A stretch of DNA of 64,000 nucleotides from Butyricicoccus intestinisimiae. GTDB taxonomy: Bacteria; Bacillota; Clostridia; Oscillospirales; Butyricicoccaceae. This document shows, one piece after another, positions 52,447-61,779 of the stretch (its first letter is position 1; every line of letters begins with the position of its first letter). The notes below the pieces were generated by a model, which was not told where the DNA came from, did no database searches, and saw nothing but the letters and a program-made list of their open reading frames with translations. The translations under genes were made by a program, and so were the position numbers. Location: assembly GCF_018918345.1 (NCBI RefSeq), contig NZ_JAHLQI010000005.1, positions 1 to 64,000 on the forward strand, written 5' to 3'.

Positions 52447-52923
52447 ATGACAAAAGAAACGCGGCGGAATCAGACGCCAATTCCGATAGATTCCGCGGAA
52501 CAGCGCAAGATGGCGCGCAAAAAAGAGCGTGCACGCATCCGGCGCAGCCGCGAGCGTATCCGAAAGCTGGCCATTGCGGCAATGATTGCCATTGTCATGG
52601 CAGGCGCAGTGGGCACGGTGGTCGGATACATACAGGTGACGGACCTGACAAAGAAAGTAGAGGATAAACAGGCACAGCTCGCACAGCTGGAGAGCGAGTG
52701 CACTTCGCTCAAGGCGAAAAAGGAAAACTCTGTGGATCTTTCGCAAGTAGAAAATTATGCGGAAAATGTATTGGGGCTGGTCAAGCTCGACCGCAGTCAG
52801 GAGGAATATCTTGAGCTGCAGAAAAACGATCAGGTACAGGTAAACGAGGGCTCGAGCGGGGTAGAAAAACTGGCATCCAGTTTTGTAAAGAGCTTTAGTG
52901 CGATTTTATCATTTTTACGCTGA
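52447..52923 (+). CDS. ftsL: Cell-division protein FtsL-like
   Basis: A 158-residue bitopic protein. A basic cytoplasmic N-terminus (about 1-42) is followed by one transmembrane helix (about 43-63, LAIAAMIAIVMAGAVGTVVGY) and a coiled coil (VTDLTKKVEDKQAQLAQLESE). A final outside part holds the ENYAENVLGLVKLD motif of the FtsL/DivIC family. It belongs to the divisome with FtsQ/DivIB and the septal PBP. Position between rsmH and the PBP gene supports ftsL over divIC. A terminator follows. Confidence 0.88.
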   Translation: MTKETRRNQTPIPIDSAEQRKMARKKERARIRRSRERIRKLAIAAMIAIVMAGAVGTVVGYIQVTDLTKKVEDKQAQLAQLESECTSLKAKKENSVDLSQVENYAENVLGLVKLDRSQEEYLELQKNDQVQVNEGSSGVEKLASSFVKSFSAILSFLR

Positions 52924-52948
52924 TGTATCATATACATAATAAAACGGT

Positions 52949-52990
52949 GGGAGTGAGAAGCGTGAATAACCTTCTGACTCCCTGTTTTTT
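52949..52990 (+). terminator. Terminator between ftsL and the PBP gene
   Basis: GGGAGTGAGAAG / CTTCTGACTCCC stem (one mismatch) and a run of T's, splitting the dcw cluster. Confidence 0.82.
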
Positions 52991-53022
52991 GTCATATTGA
53001 CGATGCAATTGATACACAGTTG

Positions 53023-53031
53023 TGATATAAT
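53023..53031 (+). promoter_or_regulatory. Extended -10 promoter of the PBP-murE section
   Basis: TG-A-TATAAT at 53023-53031. An apparent TTGACG at 52997 is 23 bases away, too far, so this is an extended -10 type promoter. Confidence 0.55.
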
Positions 53032-53088
53032 CAAAGGTATTCTTAAAAGGCGGGTATTTCGCAGAACGATTGATTGGAGATTGGACGA

Positions 53089-55398
53089 ATGGCTGGAAAA
53101 CATTCCAACAAGACAAATAAAGGTATTCGTTTTCGCCTTGGCGTTTTGATTCTTATCTTTGCGGTGCTGAGCTTTGTCATCGTGGCGGGTCGCCTGCTGT
53201 ATTTGCAGGTCATCAACACCAATTTTTATCAAAGCAAAGCGGCGGAAAATCAGACCAAAGACCTGATTATCACGCCGATGCGCGGTTCGATTTATGACCG
53301 CAATATGACGGAGCTTGCTGTCAGTGCGACGACGCAGGAAATCAGCGTCTCTCCGACGAATATTCGCACAAAGGGCTTGGCGTCGGTTGAGATCAAACGA
53401 GACGAAAAGGGCAAAGCCATTCCGGCAACCGATGAGGAGAAAGAAGCGGCGTGCCTGAAGTATCAGCAGCGCATTGCCAAGCTGCTTGCCAAGTATCTAG
53501 ATTTGGATTATGATGAAACCTTAAAAAAGATACAGAGAGATCAGTCCTATGTGCGCATCGCACGGCATGTCGATGCGGATATTGCGGATGAATTGGTACA
53601 AAAACTCAGCGATGAAAAGCTCTCCGGCGTCAACACGACGGAGGATTCCAAGCGCTATTATAAATACGGCAATTTTGCCTCGCAGGTCATCGGATTTACA
53701 AACGATGACGGACAGGGTCTGTACGGCTTGGAGCTGCAATATAATGATGTGCTCAAGGGCGTGGCCGGCCGCGTGGTCAAAGCGACCAATGCGCTTGGCT
53801 CGGATATGCCGTATGACTATGAAAAATATGTCGCTGCCAAAGACGGCAACGGCGTTGTGACGACGCTGGATGAGGGCGTACAGCACTATCTGGAAAAACA
53901 TCTGGAAGAAGTGCTGGCGCAGACCAGCGCGAAAAAGGGCGTCTGCGGCATTGTCATGGACATCAAGACCGGCGAGATCTTGGCGATGTCCACCAAGCCG
54001 GATTTTGATTTAAACAATCCGCGCGTGATTCCGGAGGAATACACCTCGCTGCTCAATGAGCTGAACAATCTCAGCGGCGATGACTACGATAAAAAGTACA
54101 GTGAGATTTTGCTGAATCTTTGGCGAAACAAAGCACTCAACGATACCTATGAGCCGGGCTCGACATTTAAGGTATTTACCGTGTCCACCGCGCTGGAGGA
54201 AGGGTTGGTCAATGATGACAGCACCTTTACCTGCGGCGGCTCCAAGAGAGTCAAAGATAAAACCATTCGATGCTGGAAGGACGGCGGTCACGGCACACAG
54301 GTGCTCAAGGATACGCTGGCAAATTCCTGCAACGTGGCAATGATGGACATCGGTGCGCTGATCGGAACCGATATGTTCCGCAAGTATTTTGAAGCATACG
54401 GCTTCATGGATAAGGCTGGCATTGACCTGCCGGGTGAAGCGACCGGCATTTTCTTTGACAACATGGGAGAAGTGGACTTGGCGACGGCGTCGTTCGGTCA
54501 GAACTTTCAGGTTACGCCACTGCAGGAGCTGTGTATGGTTTCCGCCGTTGCCAACGACGGAAAGCTGGTCACGCCGCATGTGGTTCGCGAAATTGTCGAT
54601 GCTGACGGCAATATTCAGCAGACGATGGATACACAGGTCAAGCGGCAGGTGATTTCCAAGCAGATCAGCGACAAAATGAATAACTATCTGGAAAACGTTG
54701 TTTCGCAGGGCACCGGTCAGAACGCGTATGTTGCGGGCTACCGCGTTGGCGGCAAGACGGCAACGTCTGAGAAACAGCCGAAGAGCAATAAAAAGCTGCG
54801 TATTGCTTCGTTTATCGGTCTGGCACCGATGGATGACCCGCAGTATGCGGTGCTCGTCATGGTCGATGAACCGCAGACCGACAACAAGGGCGGCGGCGCT
54901 GTGGCAGCTCCGGTTGTTGCGCGTATCTTTGAAGATATTTTGCCGTATCTCGGCGTAGAGGCTGTTTATTCGGATGAAGAAGCAGACCGGCAGGAGATTA
55001 CCGTGCCGACTCTGACGGGACAGTCTGTAGATGATGCCAAGAAGGCGCTGGACGACTTGGGCGTGGATTACACGGTAAAGGGTGACGGCAAAAAGGTCAC
55101 AGATCAGCTTCCGGTGGCAGGCATCTCTGTGCAGCCGGACAATAAAATTGTGCTGTATTGCGGCGAAAAGAAGCCGACAGATAAAGTAAAGGTTCCGGAT
55201 GTCAGCGGCATGAGCGTGGAAACTGCGCGTGCCGAGCTGGCGCAGGCTGGACTGTATATGAAGCAAAACGGCATTGCCAGCTGGAGAACATCCGGTGCAT
55301 CCGCTGCGGTGCAGCAAAGCCCGGCGGCAGGCAGTGAAGCGGCAAGAGGCTCCGTTGTCACGGTAGCCTTTGGCAACAACGTAACGAGTCAGGAATAA
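53089..55398 (+). CDS. spoVD: Septal/sporulation penicillin-binding protein with two PASTA domains (SpoVD/FtsI)
   Basis: A 769-residue class B transpeptidase. One N-terminal transmembrane helix (about 12-34) precedes the dimerisation domain, then the transpeptidase domain with S358TFK, S413CN and, in place of KTG, KTA at 556-558. Two PASTA domains follow (VPTLTGQSVDDAKKALDDLG and VPDVSGMSVETARAELAQAG). It cross-links peptidoglycan at the septum with FtsW. PASTA repeats are seen in SpoVD and PBP2x; whether it is vegetative FtsI, the sporulation form or both cannot be told, as only one copy is in the cluster. Confidence 0.92.
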   Translation: MAGKHSNKTNKGIRFRLGVLILIFAVLSFVIVAGRLLYLQVINTNFYQSKAAENQTKDLIITPMRGSIYDRNMTELAVSATTQEISVSPTNIRTKGLASVEIKRDEKGKAIPATDEEKEAACLKYQQRIAKLLAKYLDLDYDETLKKIQRDQSYVRIARHVDADIADELVQKLSDEKLSGVNTTEDSKRYYKYGNFASQVIGFTNDDGQGLYGLELQYNDVLKGVAGRVVKATNALGSDMPYDYEKYVAAKDGNGVVTTLDEGVQHYLEKHLEEVLAQTSAKKGVCGIVMDIKTGEILAMSTKPDFDLNNPRVIPEEYTSLLNELNNLSGDDYDKKYSEILLNLWRNKALNDTYEPGSTFKVFTVSTALEEGLVNDDSTFTCGGSKRVKDKTIRCWKDGGHGTQVLKDTLANSCNVAMMDIGALIGTDMFRKYFEAYGFMDKAGIDLPGEATGIFFDNMGEVDLATASFGQNFQVTPLQELCMVSAVANDGKLVTPHVVREIVDADGNIQQTMDTQVKRQVISKQISDKMNNYLENVVSQGTGQNAYVAGYRVGGKTATSEKQPKSNKKLRIASFIGLAPMDDPQYAVLVMVDEPQTDNKGGGAVAAPVVARIFEDILPYLGVEAVYSDEEADRQEITVPTLTGQSVDDAKKALDDLGVDYTVKGDGKKVTDQLPVAGISVQPDNKIVLYCGEKKPTDKVKVPDVSGMSVETARAELAQAGLYMKQNGIASWRTSGASAAVQQSPAAGSEAARGSVVTVAFGNNVTSQE

Positions 55399-55411
55399 TA
55401 AGGAGACAGAC

Positions 55412-56866
55412 ATGAAACTGGAAAAGATTCTCAAGGGCGTCGACATTGCGGAACAGACCGCAGACACCGGAATGGAAATTGGCGAGCTGAAATATGATTC
55501 CCGTCAGGTACAGAACGGAGATGTCTTTGTGGCAATCACCGGCTATGAAACCGATGGTCACAAGTACATCGGCAAGGCGATTGAGCTGGGCGCAAGCGCA
55601 ATTGTGCTGGAACATGTGCCAGAGGGCGGCATTTCGGTGCCGTACATCCGCGTAGATTCGTCTCGCCGCGCGCTGGCACAGATGGCAGCCAATTATTTTG
55701 ACCATCCGGCGGACAGCATGACCATGGTGGGCATCACCGGCACCAACGGCAAGACCACAACGACGTATTTGCTCAAGACCATTCTTGAGGCGCAGGGTCA
55801 CACCGTCGGCCTCATCGGCACCAACCAAAACATGATTGGCGATGAGATTCTGCCGACCGAGCGCACCACGCCGGAATCTTTTGAACTGCACAAGCTGTTC
55901 GCACAGATGCGTGATGCGGGCTGTACGCATGTCATCATGGAGGTATCCTCGCATTCGCTGGTGCTGGATCGCGTATACGGCATCGAATTTACCGTCGGTG
56001 CGTTCACCAATCTGACGCAGGATCATCTGGATTTCCACAAGACCATGGAAGCCTATCGGGATGCCAAGGCACTGCTGTTCCATCAGAGCAAGACCGGTGT
56101 GACCAATCTGGACGATGCGGCAGGTAAGTTCATGCTGGAGCAGAAGGCTTGTCCGTTCCTGTCTTATGGCGAGCATGAAGCCTGTGACCTGCGCGCCGCA
56201 GATATTCAGCTGCATGCAGACAGCATCGGCTTTGTGTGCGAGAGCGCAGAGGGCAAAACCGAGGTGAAGCTGGGGATTCCGGGACAGTTCACTGTATACA
56301 ATGCGCTGTGTGCACTGTCCTGTGCGAAGGCACTCGGCGTGTCGGTTGCCGATGCGGCAGATGCGCTGCACAAAGCGCACGGCGTCAAGGGTCGTGTGGA
56401 AGTGGTTCCGACAAATACCGATTATACTGTACTCATTGACTATGCCCATTCTCCGGACGGCGTAGAAAATGTTCTGGAAGCAGCGCGCGTATTCACCAAG
56501 GGTCGCGTGATTGGTCTGTTTGGCTGCGGCGGCGACCGTGACCGCACCAAGCGGCCGAAGATGGGCGCCATTGCGGCAAAGCTGTCCGATTATTGTATCG
56601 TCACCTCGGATAACCCGCGCACGGAGAAGCCGGAGGCAATCATCGAGGATATTCTGGAGGGAATGAAGGACACCAAGACCCCGTATGATGTGATTGTCAA
56701 TCGTCCGGAAGCCATTTGGCACGCGCTGGACATCGCACAGACCGGTGACACCATCGTGCTGATGGGCAAGGGTCATGAGACATATCAGGAAATCAATCAC
56801 GTCAAGCATCATCTGGATGAGCGCGAGGTTGTCGCACAGTATTTCGAAAATAAAAATCACAAGTAA
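55412..56866 (+). CDS. murE: UDP-MurNAc-tripeptide synthetase, diaminopimelate-adding (MurE)
   Basis: A 484-residue ATP-dependent ligase that adds the third residue of the stem peptide. The P-loop is GTNGKTTT at 110-117, and the carbamylated-Lys region is HSPDGVENVLEA. The specificity motif is DNPR at 400-403 (DNPRTEKP), the form that recognises meso-diaminopimelate rather than lysine. It follows the PBP gene by 13 bases. Confidence 0.96.
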   Translation: MKLEKILKGVDIAEQTADTGMEIGELKYDSRQVQNGDVFVAITGYETDGHKYIGKAIELGASAIVLEHVPEGGISVPYIRVDSSRRALAQMAANYFDHPADSMTMVGITGTNGKTTTTYLLKTILEAQGHTVGLIGTNQNMIGDEILPTERTTPESFELHKLFAQMRDAGCTHVIMEVSSHSLVLDRVYGIEFTVGAFTNLTQDHLDFHKTMEAYRDAKALLFHQSKTGVTNLDDAAGKFMLEQKACPFLSYGEHEACDLRAADIQLHADSIGFVCESAEGKTEVKLGIPGQFTVYNALCALSCAKALGVSVADAADALHKAHGVKGRVEVVPTNTDYTVLIDYAHSPDGVENVLEAARVFTKGRVIGLFGCGGDRDRTKRPKMGAIAAKLSDYCIVTSDNPRTEKPEAIIEDILEGMKDTKTPYDVIVNRPEAIWHALDIAQTGDTIVLMGKGHETYQEINHVKHHLDEREVVAQYFENKNHK

Positions 56867-56892
56867 AAAATCAAATAAGAGGGGAAAAGTAT

Positions 56893-58251
56893 ATGAAGAT
56901 GATTACGGCTGCACAAGCGGCTGCATTTGCAGGCGGTACGGTTGTCGGTGACGGAAACACGCAGATTACCGGTATTTCTACCGATTCCCGCTCTATTCCG
57001 GCCGGAAGCCTGTTTATTCCGATTCGCGGCGAGCGATTTGACGGCCATGACTTTTTGGAAAAGGCGGTAGAGCTGCAGGCCGCTGCCGTCATGTCGGAAA
57101 AAGACGTAGATCTGCCGGTTCCGGTCATTCGCGTGCCGGACACCAGAGCGGCGCTGCTGGCGCTGGCGGGCGGCTATCGTTCGCTGTTTGATATTCCGGT
57201 TGTCGGCATCACCGGATCCGTCGGCAAGACGACAACCAAGGAAATGACAGCGGCGGTTGTCGGACAGAAGTTCCGCACGCTGTACACGCAGGGAAATCTG
57301 AACAATGAAATCGGGATGCCGCTGACGCTGTTCCGCTTGGAGGAATCAACGCAGGCGGCGGTGGTCGAGATGGGCATGTCCAATTTCAAAGAAATCTCCC
57401 GCATGACGGTGCAGGCAAAGCCGACGGTTGCCGTCATTACCAATATCGGCACCGCACACATTGAATTCCTTGGTTCCCGTGAGGGCATCCGCGATGCCAA
57501 GATGGAAATTCTGGAGGGACTGCAGGAAGGCGGCACGGCTGTGCTCAACGGAGATGAGCCGCTGCTGTGGTGCAAGAAAGACCGCATCGCGGCAAAGACC
57601 CTGTATTTCGGCATCGAAAATCCGGCATGCGATGTGCGCGCACAGCATATCGTGCAGGAGGGAGATCATATCAATCTGACGATTGTGCATCCGAACGGCA
57701 GCTTTGACGCGGTCATCGGTACAGTTGGCAAACACAATGTCTACAATGCCCTTGCAGCGGCCAGTGTCGGTCTGTGTCTGGGGCTCTCGCCGGAGCAAAT
57801 TGCGGCAGGGCTTCAGGGATTTCAGGATATTCACCAGACCATCACGCAGGAGAACGGCTGCACCATCATTGATTCGTGCTACAATGCGAGTCCGGATGCC
57901 GTCAATGCATCGCTGGAGCTGCTGTCTCAGCTCAAAATCACCGGCAAGCGCATCGCGGTGCTCGGCGGTATGCGGGAGCTGGGCAGCTTTGCGGCGTCAG
58001 AGCACCAGCGCTGCGGCAAGAGCATTGCCAAGTGTGCGGATGTGCTGTATGCTTACGGTGACGGCGCGGAGGATTATCGTATCGGCGCACTGGAAGCGGG
58101 TATGCCGGATGCGAACATTCACATCATGCACTCGCACGAGGGCATTGCCGGCGCACTCAAGCGCGATGTGAAGCAGGGAGATGCTCTGCTGTTTAAGGGC
58201 AGCCGCTATTGGAAGATGGAAAGGGCTCTGGAGTTGTTCCGAGCAAAATAA
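56893..58251 (+). CDS. murF: UDP-MurNAc-tripeptide:D-Ala-D-Ala ligase (MurF)
   Basis: A 452-residue ligase that completes the stem pentapeptide. The P-loop is GSVGKTTT at 108-115. NLNNEIGMPLTLFRLEE and IDSCYNASPDAVNASLELL are typical MurF segments. It follows murE by 26 bases with GAGGGG ahead. Confidence 0.96.
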   Translation: MKMITAAQAAAFAGGTVVGDGNTQITGISTDSRSIPAGSLFIPIRGERFDGHDFLEKAVELQAAAVMSEKDVDLPVPVIRVPDTRAALLALAGGYRSLFDIPVVGITGSVGKTTTKEMTAAVVGQKFRTLYTQGNLNNEIGMPLTLFRLEESTQAAVVEMGMSNFKEISRMTVQAKPTVAVITNIGTAHIEFLGSREGIRDAKMEILEGLQEGGTAVLNGDEPLLWCKKDRIAAKTLYFGIENPACDVRAQHIVQEGDHINLTIVHPNGSFDAVIGTVGKHNVYNALAAASVGLCLGLSPEQIAAGLQGFQDIHQTITQENGCTIIDSCYNASPDAVNASLELLSQLKITGKRIAVLGGMRELGSFAASEHQRCGKSIAKCADVLYAYGDGAEDYRIGALEAGMPDANIHIMHSHEGIAGALKRDVKQGDALLFKGSRYWKMERALELFRAK

Positions 58252-58275
58252 AAGAGAAAGTCAGGGAAATCGTAC

Positions 58276-59325
58276 ATGACAACCATTATCGCTGTGTCGG
58301 TCATTGCATCGTTTATCATTGCGGCAGCAATCGGACCGGCGCTCATTCGCTACTTACACAATATGAATTTCGGACAGAAAATCCTGTCCTATGTGCCGGA
58401 GCATGCCGGCAAACAGAACACGCCGACCATGGGCGGCTTTATGTTCATCATCAGCATTACGCTTGTGACAATTCTCTCCAACGTCATTCTTGTGCATTCG
58501 ATTTCGATTCAGTCGTTTACCGTACTGCTGCTGTCGCTGTGTTACGGACTCATCGGCTTTATTGATGACCGCACCAAGATTCGCAAGGCGGAAAATGAGG
58601 GCTTGACCTCCAAGCAGAAATTTGCGCTGCAGCTGGTGCTGGCGCTGGTGTTCCTGTCCGTCCTGCACATGGGCGGCTATTTGCTGCCGAGCCTGTACAT
58701 TCCGTTTGCAGGTGTTTCGCTGAACATCCCGTGGCTGGTGTATATTGTCATCGCGGCATTTATCATGGTCGGCTGCAACAACGCAGTCAATCTGACCGAC
58801 GGTCTGGACGGTCTCGCTGCAGGCGTGACGCTGCCGGTTGCAGTGTATTTTATCGTAATCGGCGTCATTTCCAATAATACACCGGTTGTTGTATTTGCTT
58901 CGGCACTGGCTGGCGGTTTGGCTGCCTTCCTGATCTTTAATTTCAATCCGGCTAAGGTATTCATGGGCGATACCGGTTCGCTGTTTCTCGGCGGCGCCGT
59001 TGCAGGTCTTGCCTTTGCCTGCGATCAGCCGATTGCACTTGTGTTTGTCGGTCTGATTTACGTCATTGAGACGCTGTCGGATATTTTGCAGGTTTCCTAT
59101 TATAAGGCGACCAAGAAGCCGGTTCTGGACGAAAACGGCCAGCCGGTACGCGATGCCAAGGGCAATGTGAAGATGCAGGGCAAGCGCATTTTCAAGAAGG
59201 CGCCGATTCATCATCACTTTCAGCTGTGCGGCTGGAGCGAAAAGAAAATTGTGCTGATTTTCGCCGGCATCACGGTTGTGATGTGTGTGCTGGCGTACTT
59301 TGGCACCGCACCGCATTATTTGTAA
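58276..59325 (+). CDS. mraY: Phospho-MurNAc-pentapeptide translocase
   Basis: A 349-residue membrane enzyme with about ten helices that makes lipid I from undecaprenyl phosphate. The conserved loops are GKQNTPTMGG, GFIDDRTK, NAVNLTDGLDGLAAG, NFNPAKVFMGDTGS and FKKAPIHHHFQLCGWSE. The next gene is ftsW; murD, which commonly stands between the two, is missing. Confidence 0.97.
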   Translation: MTTIIAVSVIASFIIAAAIGPALIRYLHNMNFGQKILSYVPEHAGKQNTPTMGGFMFIISITLVTILSNVILVHSISIQSFTVLLLSLCYGLIGFIDDRTKIRKAENEGLTSKQKFALQLVLALVFLSVLHMGGYLLPSLYIPFAGVSLNIPWLVYIVIAAFIMVGCNNAVNLTDGLDGLAAGVTLPVAVYFIVIGVISNNTPVVVFASALAGGLAAFLIFNFNPAKVFMGDTGSLFLGGAVAGLAFACDQPIALVFVGLIYVIETLSDILQVSYYKATKKPVLDENGQPVRDAKGNVKMQGKRIFKKAPIHHHFQLCGWSEKKIVLIFAGITVVMCVLAYFGTAPHYL

Positions 59326-59364
59326 CAAGTTACACGTGAGATCGGAAAGACGGAGGTGATTTCC

Positions 59365-60630
59365 ATGGCCTTTGCTTCGGGAAAGAAGCGCGGCACGCGG
59401 GCAGTCAGCCGAACGGCATCCCGTCCGCCGCAAAAACAGACGAACAGACGGAGAAAGAAGGCGCGGAAAGCACAGAGACTCCAAGCGCTTCTTTCGAAAA
59501 ATTTGTATACCCGCCGCGTGTACGGCTGGTATGAGCAAGAGAAAGAAAAACGGGCGGATGCTCCGTTGCTGCTCGTGACGGTGATGCTGCTGGCAATCGG
59601 CTTGATTGCCCTGTTGTCTGCCAGCTATCCGAAAGCATACTACAGCTCCTCGACCGGACCGTTTTATTATTTTATCCGTCAGACTATGTTTGCGGCGGTT
59701 GGTCTGGCGCTCATGTATGTCGTCTCGTGCATTCCGTACTGGAAGTACAAACGCTGGGCGCTGCATCTGTATGTGTTGTCCATCATACTGCTGATTGTCG
59801 TTTTGACACCGCTCGGCACCTCGCTGAACAATTCCCAGCGCTGGCTGTTCGGCTTTCAGCCGTCTGAGATTGCCAAGCTGGCGGTCATGCTTTTGTTCGC
59901 CAAGCTGGCGGCAAAGAATCCGAAATCTGTGCACCGCGTCAAGGATTTGATGTTTTACGCGCTGCTGGTTGCGCTGCTGATTGGCTTGCTGGCATTGGAG
60001 CCGCACATGTCCGCGGCAATGATTATCACCGTTGTTGCATTTTCCATTCTGTTCGTGGCGGGCATGAAGGTATGGTTCTTGGTTCCGCTGACCGGTGCGG
60101 GCATCGCGATTATTGTTCTGGCGTATTTTAATTTGTCGCATGTACATTCCCGGCTCAAGGTATTTTTAGACCCGTTCAGCGATGCACGCAACAAGGGCTA
60201 TCAGATCGTGCAGTCGCTGATTGCGATTGGTTCAGGCGGGCCGTTTGGTCTGGGACTTGGACAGAGCCGGCAGAAGTTTTTGTATTTGCCGGAGCCGTTT
60301 AACGATTTTATTTTTTCGGTTGTGTGCGAAGAGCTGGGCTTTATCGGCGCAACGCTGATTTTGGGATTGTTTGCGTTCTTTGTGTACCGCGGATTCTCCA
60401 TTGCCAGACGGGCAGGAAGCCGATTTGGCGCTTTCCTCGCAACCGGTATTACGATGCAGTTCGCATTTCAGATTTTGCTGAATCTCGCCGTTGTCACCGG
60501 TCTGTTTCCGGTAACCGGCGCATCGCTTCCGATGTTCAGCTACGGCGGCACGGCGCTTGTCATGCAGATGCTGGAAATCGGTATTTTACTCAATATTTCA
60601 AGAAACATTCCGCCATCCAAAAAACAATGA
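59365..60630 (+). CDS. ftsW: Lipid II polymerase FtsW (SEDS family)
   Basis: A 421-residue membrane glycosyltransferase. A long, very basic N-terminal extension (RRRKKARKAQRLQ) precedes ten helices. Family segments are NNSQRWLFGFQPSEIAKLAV, and RHKGYQ-like ARNKGYQIVQSLIAIGSGGPFGLGLG, with LPEPFNDFIFSVVCEELGF containing the catalytic region. ATG 59365 has GGAGG 10 bases ahead. It works with the septal PBP upstream. Confidence 0.93.
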   Translation: MAFASGKKRGTRAVSRTASRPPQKQTNRRRKKARKAQRLQALLSKNLYTRRVYGWYEQEKEKRADAPLLLVTVMLLAIGLIALLSASYPKAYYSSSTGPFYYFIRQTMFAAVGLALMYVVSCIPYWKYKRWALHLYVLSIILLIVVLTPLGTSLNNSQRWLFGFQPSEIAKLAVMLLFAKLAAKNPKSVHRVKDLMFYALLVALLIGLLALEPHMSAAMIITVVAFSILFVAGMKVWFLVPLTGAGIAIIVLAYFNLSHVHSRLKVFLDPFSDARNKGYQIVQSLIAIGSGGPFGLGLGQSRQKFLYLPEPFNDFIFSVVCEELGFIGATLILGLFAFFVYRGFSIARRAGSRFGAFLATGITMQFAFQILLNLAVVTGLFPVTGASLPMFSYGGTALVMQMLEIGILLNISRNIPPSKKQ

Positions 60631-60654
60631 TGAGGAGAAAAGGGGTAGCTTGAT

Positions 60655-61779
60655 ATGAAATTGCTTATTACAGGCGGCGGCACGGGCGGCCATGTCAATC
60701 CGGGTCTTGCTATTGCGAAATATGCACAGTCCCGCCGCAATGATGTAGAAATTCGCTTCGCCGGAACATCGACGGGCATTGAATCCAAACTGGTGCCGCG
60801 TGAGGGCTATAAGCTGTATACCGTAGACGTGCGCGGCCTCAAGCGTTCGATGTCTCCGTCTGCGGTGCTGTACAACATTGCCACACTGCAGAAGTCTTTG
60901 ACTGCGACCGCAAAGGCAAAGAAGATTTTGCGCGAATATCAGCCGGATGTTGTCGTGGGCTGCGGCGGCTATGCGAGCTATCCGATGGTTCATGCGGCAC
61001 AGCAGCTGCATATTCCGACGGTTTTGCTTGAAGTCAATGCCTTTCCGGGCGTTGTGACAAAGTCCTGTGCCAAGAAGGCGGATCGCGTGCTCATCAGTTT
61101 TGAGAACACGCGCGAGCTGCTGGAAAATCGTCCGAACATTCGCCTGACCGGCGCACCGGTGCGCGGCGAAATCATTTTTGCAGACCGTGAAAAGGCGCGC
61201 AAGAAGATGAAGCTGGCGGACGATGAAAAATTGGTTGTTTCGTTCTGGGGCAGCTTGGGCGCTCTGTATATGAACCGACACATGGCGGGCTTTATTGAGC
61301 TGGAGAGCCAGCACGACAGCTTCCGGCATATTCATGCGACGGGCACCGCTGCGTACAAGTGGCTGCCGGACAGCATCAAGGAAAAGGGCGTGGATTTGGA
61401 CAAGCATCCGAACATTGAACTGCGCGAGTATATCTATGATATGGCAGATGTCATGGCGGCAGCAGATCTTGTGATTTGCCGCGCCGGTGCAGCGACGCTG
61501 GGCGAGCTGTGCGTACTGGGCAAGCCGTCTATCATCGTGCCGTCTCCGTATGTGGCGGAAAACCATCAGGAAAAGAACGCCCGCGCATTGGAGCAGAAGG
61601 GTGCCTGTCAGGTTATCACGGAGCCGGAGTGCACGCCGGAAAAGCTGTATCACGCAGTGACCGATTTGCTTGCGGATGATGAGAAGCTCGCTGAGATGGG
61701 TCGTTGCGCCAAGACCATGGCGATTCTGGATTCCAGTGAGAAAATTTATCAGTACATTCTGGAGGCTGCGCGAAAGTGA
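60655..61779 (+). CDS. murG: UDP-GlcNAc:lipid I GlcNAc transferase (MurG)
   Basis: A 374-residue GT-B enzyme that makes lipid II at the inner face of the membrane. GGGTGGH at 7-13 is the classic N-terminal loop, with VVGCGGYASYP and VICRAGAATLGEL in the C-terminal half. It overlaps ftsQ by 4 bases (GTGA). Confidence 0.96.
   Translation: MKLLITGGGTGGHVNPGLAIAKYAQSRRNDVEIRFAGTSTGIESKLVPREGYKLYTVDVRGLKRSMSPSAVLYNIATLQKSLTATAKAKKILREYQPDVVVGCGGYASYPMVHAAQQLHIPTVLLEVNAFPGVVTKSCAKKADRVLISFENTRELLENRPNIRLTGAPVRGEIIFADREKARKKMKLADDEKLVVSFWGSLGALYMNRHMAGFIELESQHDSFRHIHATGTAAYKWLPDSIKEKGVDLDKHPNIELREYIYDMADVMAAADLVICRAGAATLGELCVLGKPSIIVPSPYVAENHQEKNARALEQKGACQVITEPECTPEKLYHAVTDLLADDEKLAEMGRCAKTMAILDSSEKIYQYILEAARK

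Noticed and set aside
52997-53031. Standard -35/-10 promoter TTGACG...TATAAT before the PBP gene
   Set aside because: The spacing is 23 bases, too long; only the extended -10 is credible.
58354-60147. Open frame of 597 codons opposite mraY and ftsW
   Set aside because: It spans two essential genes and their gap on the other strand and is rich in Gln, His and Arg; a shadow.
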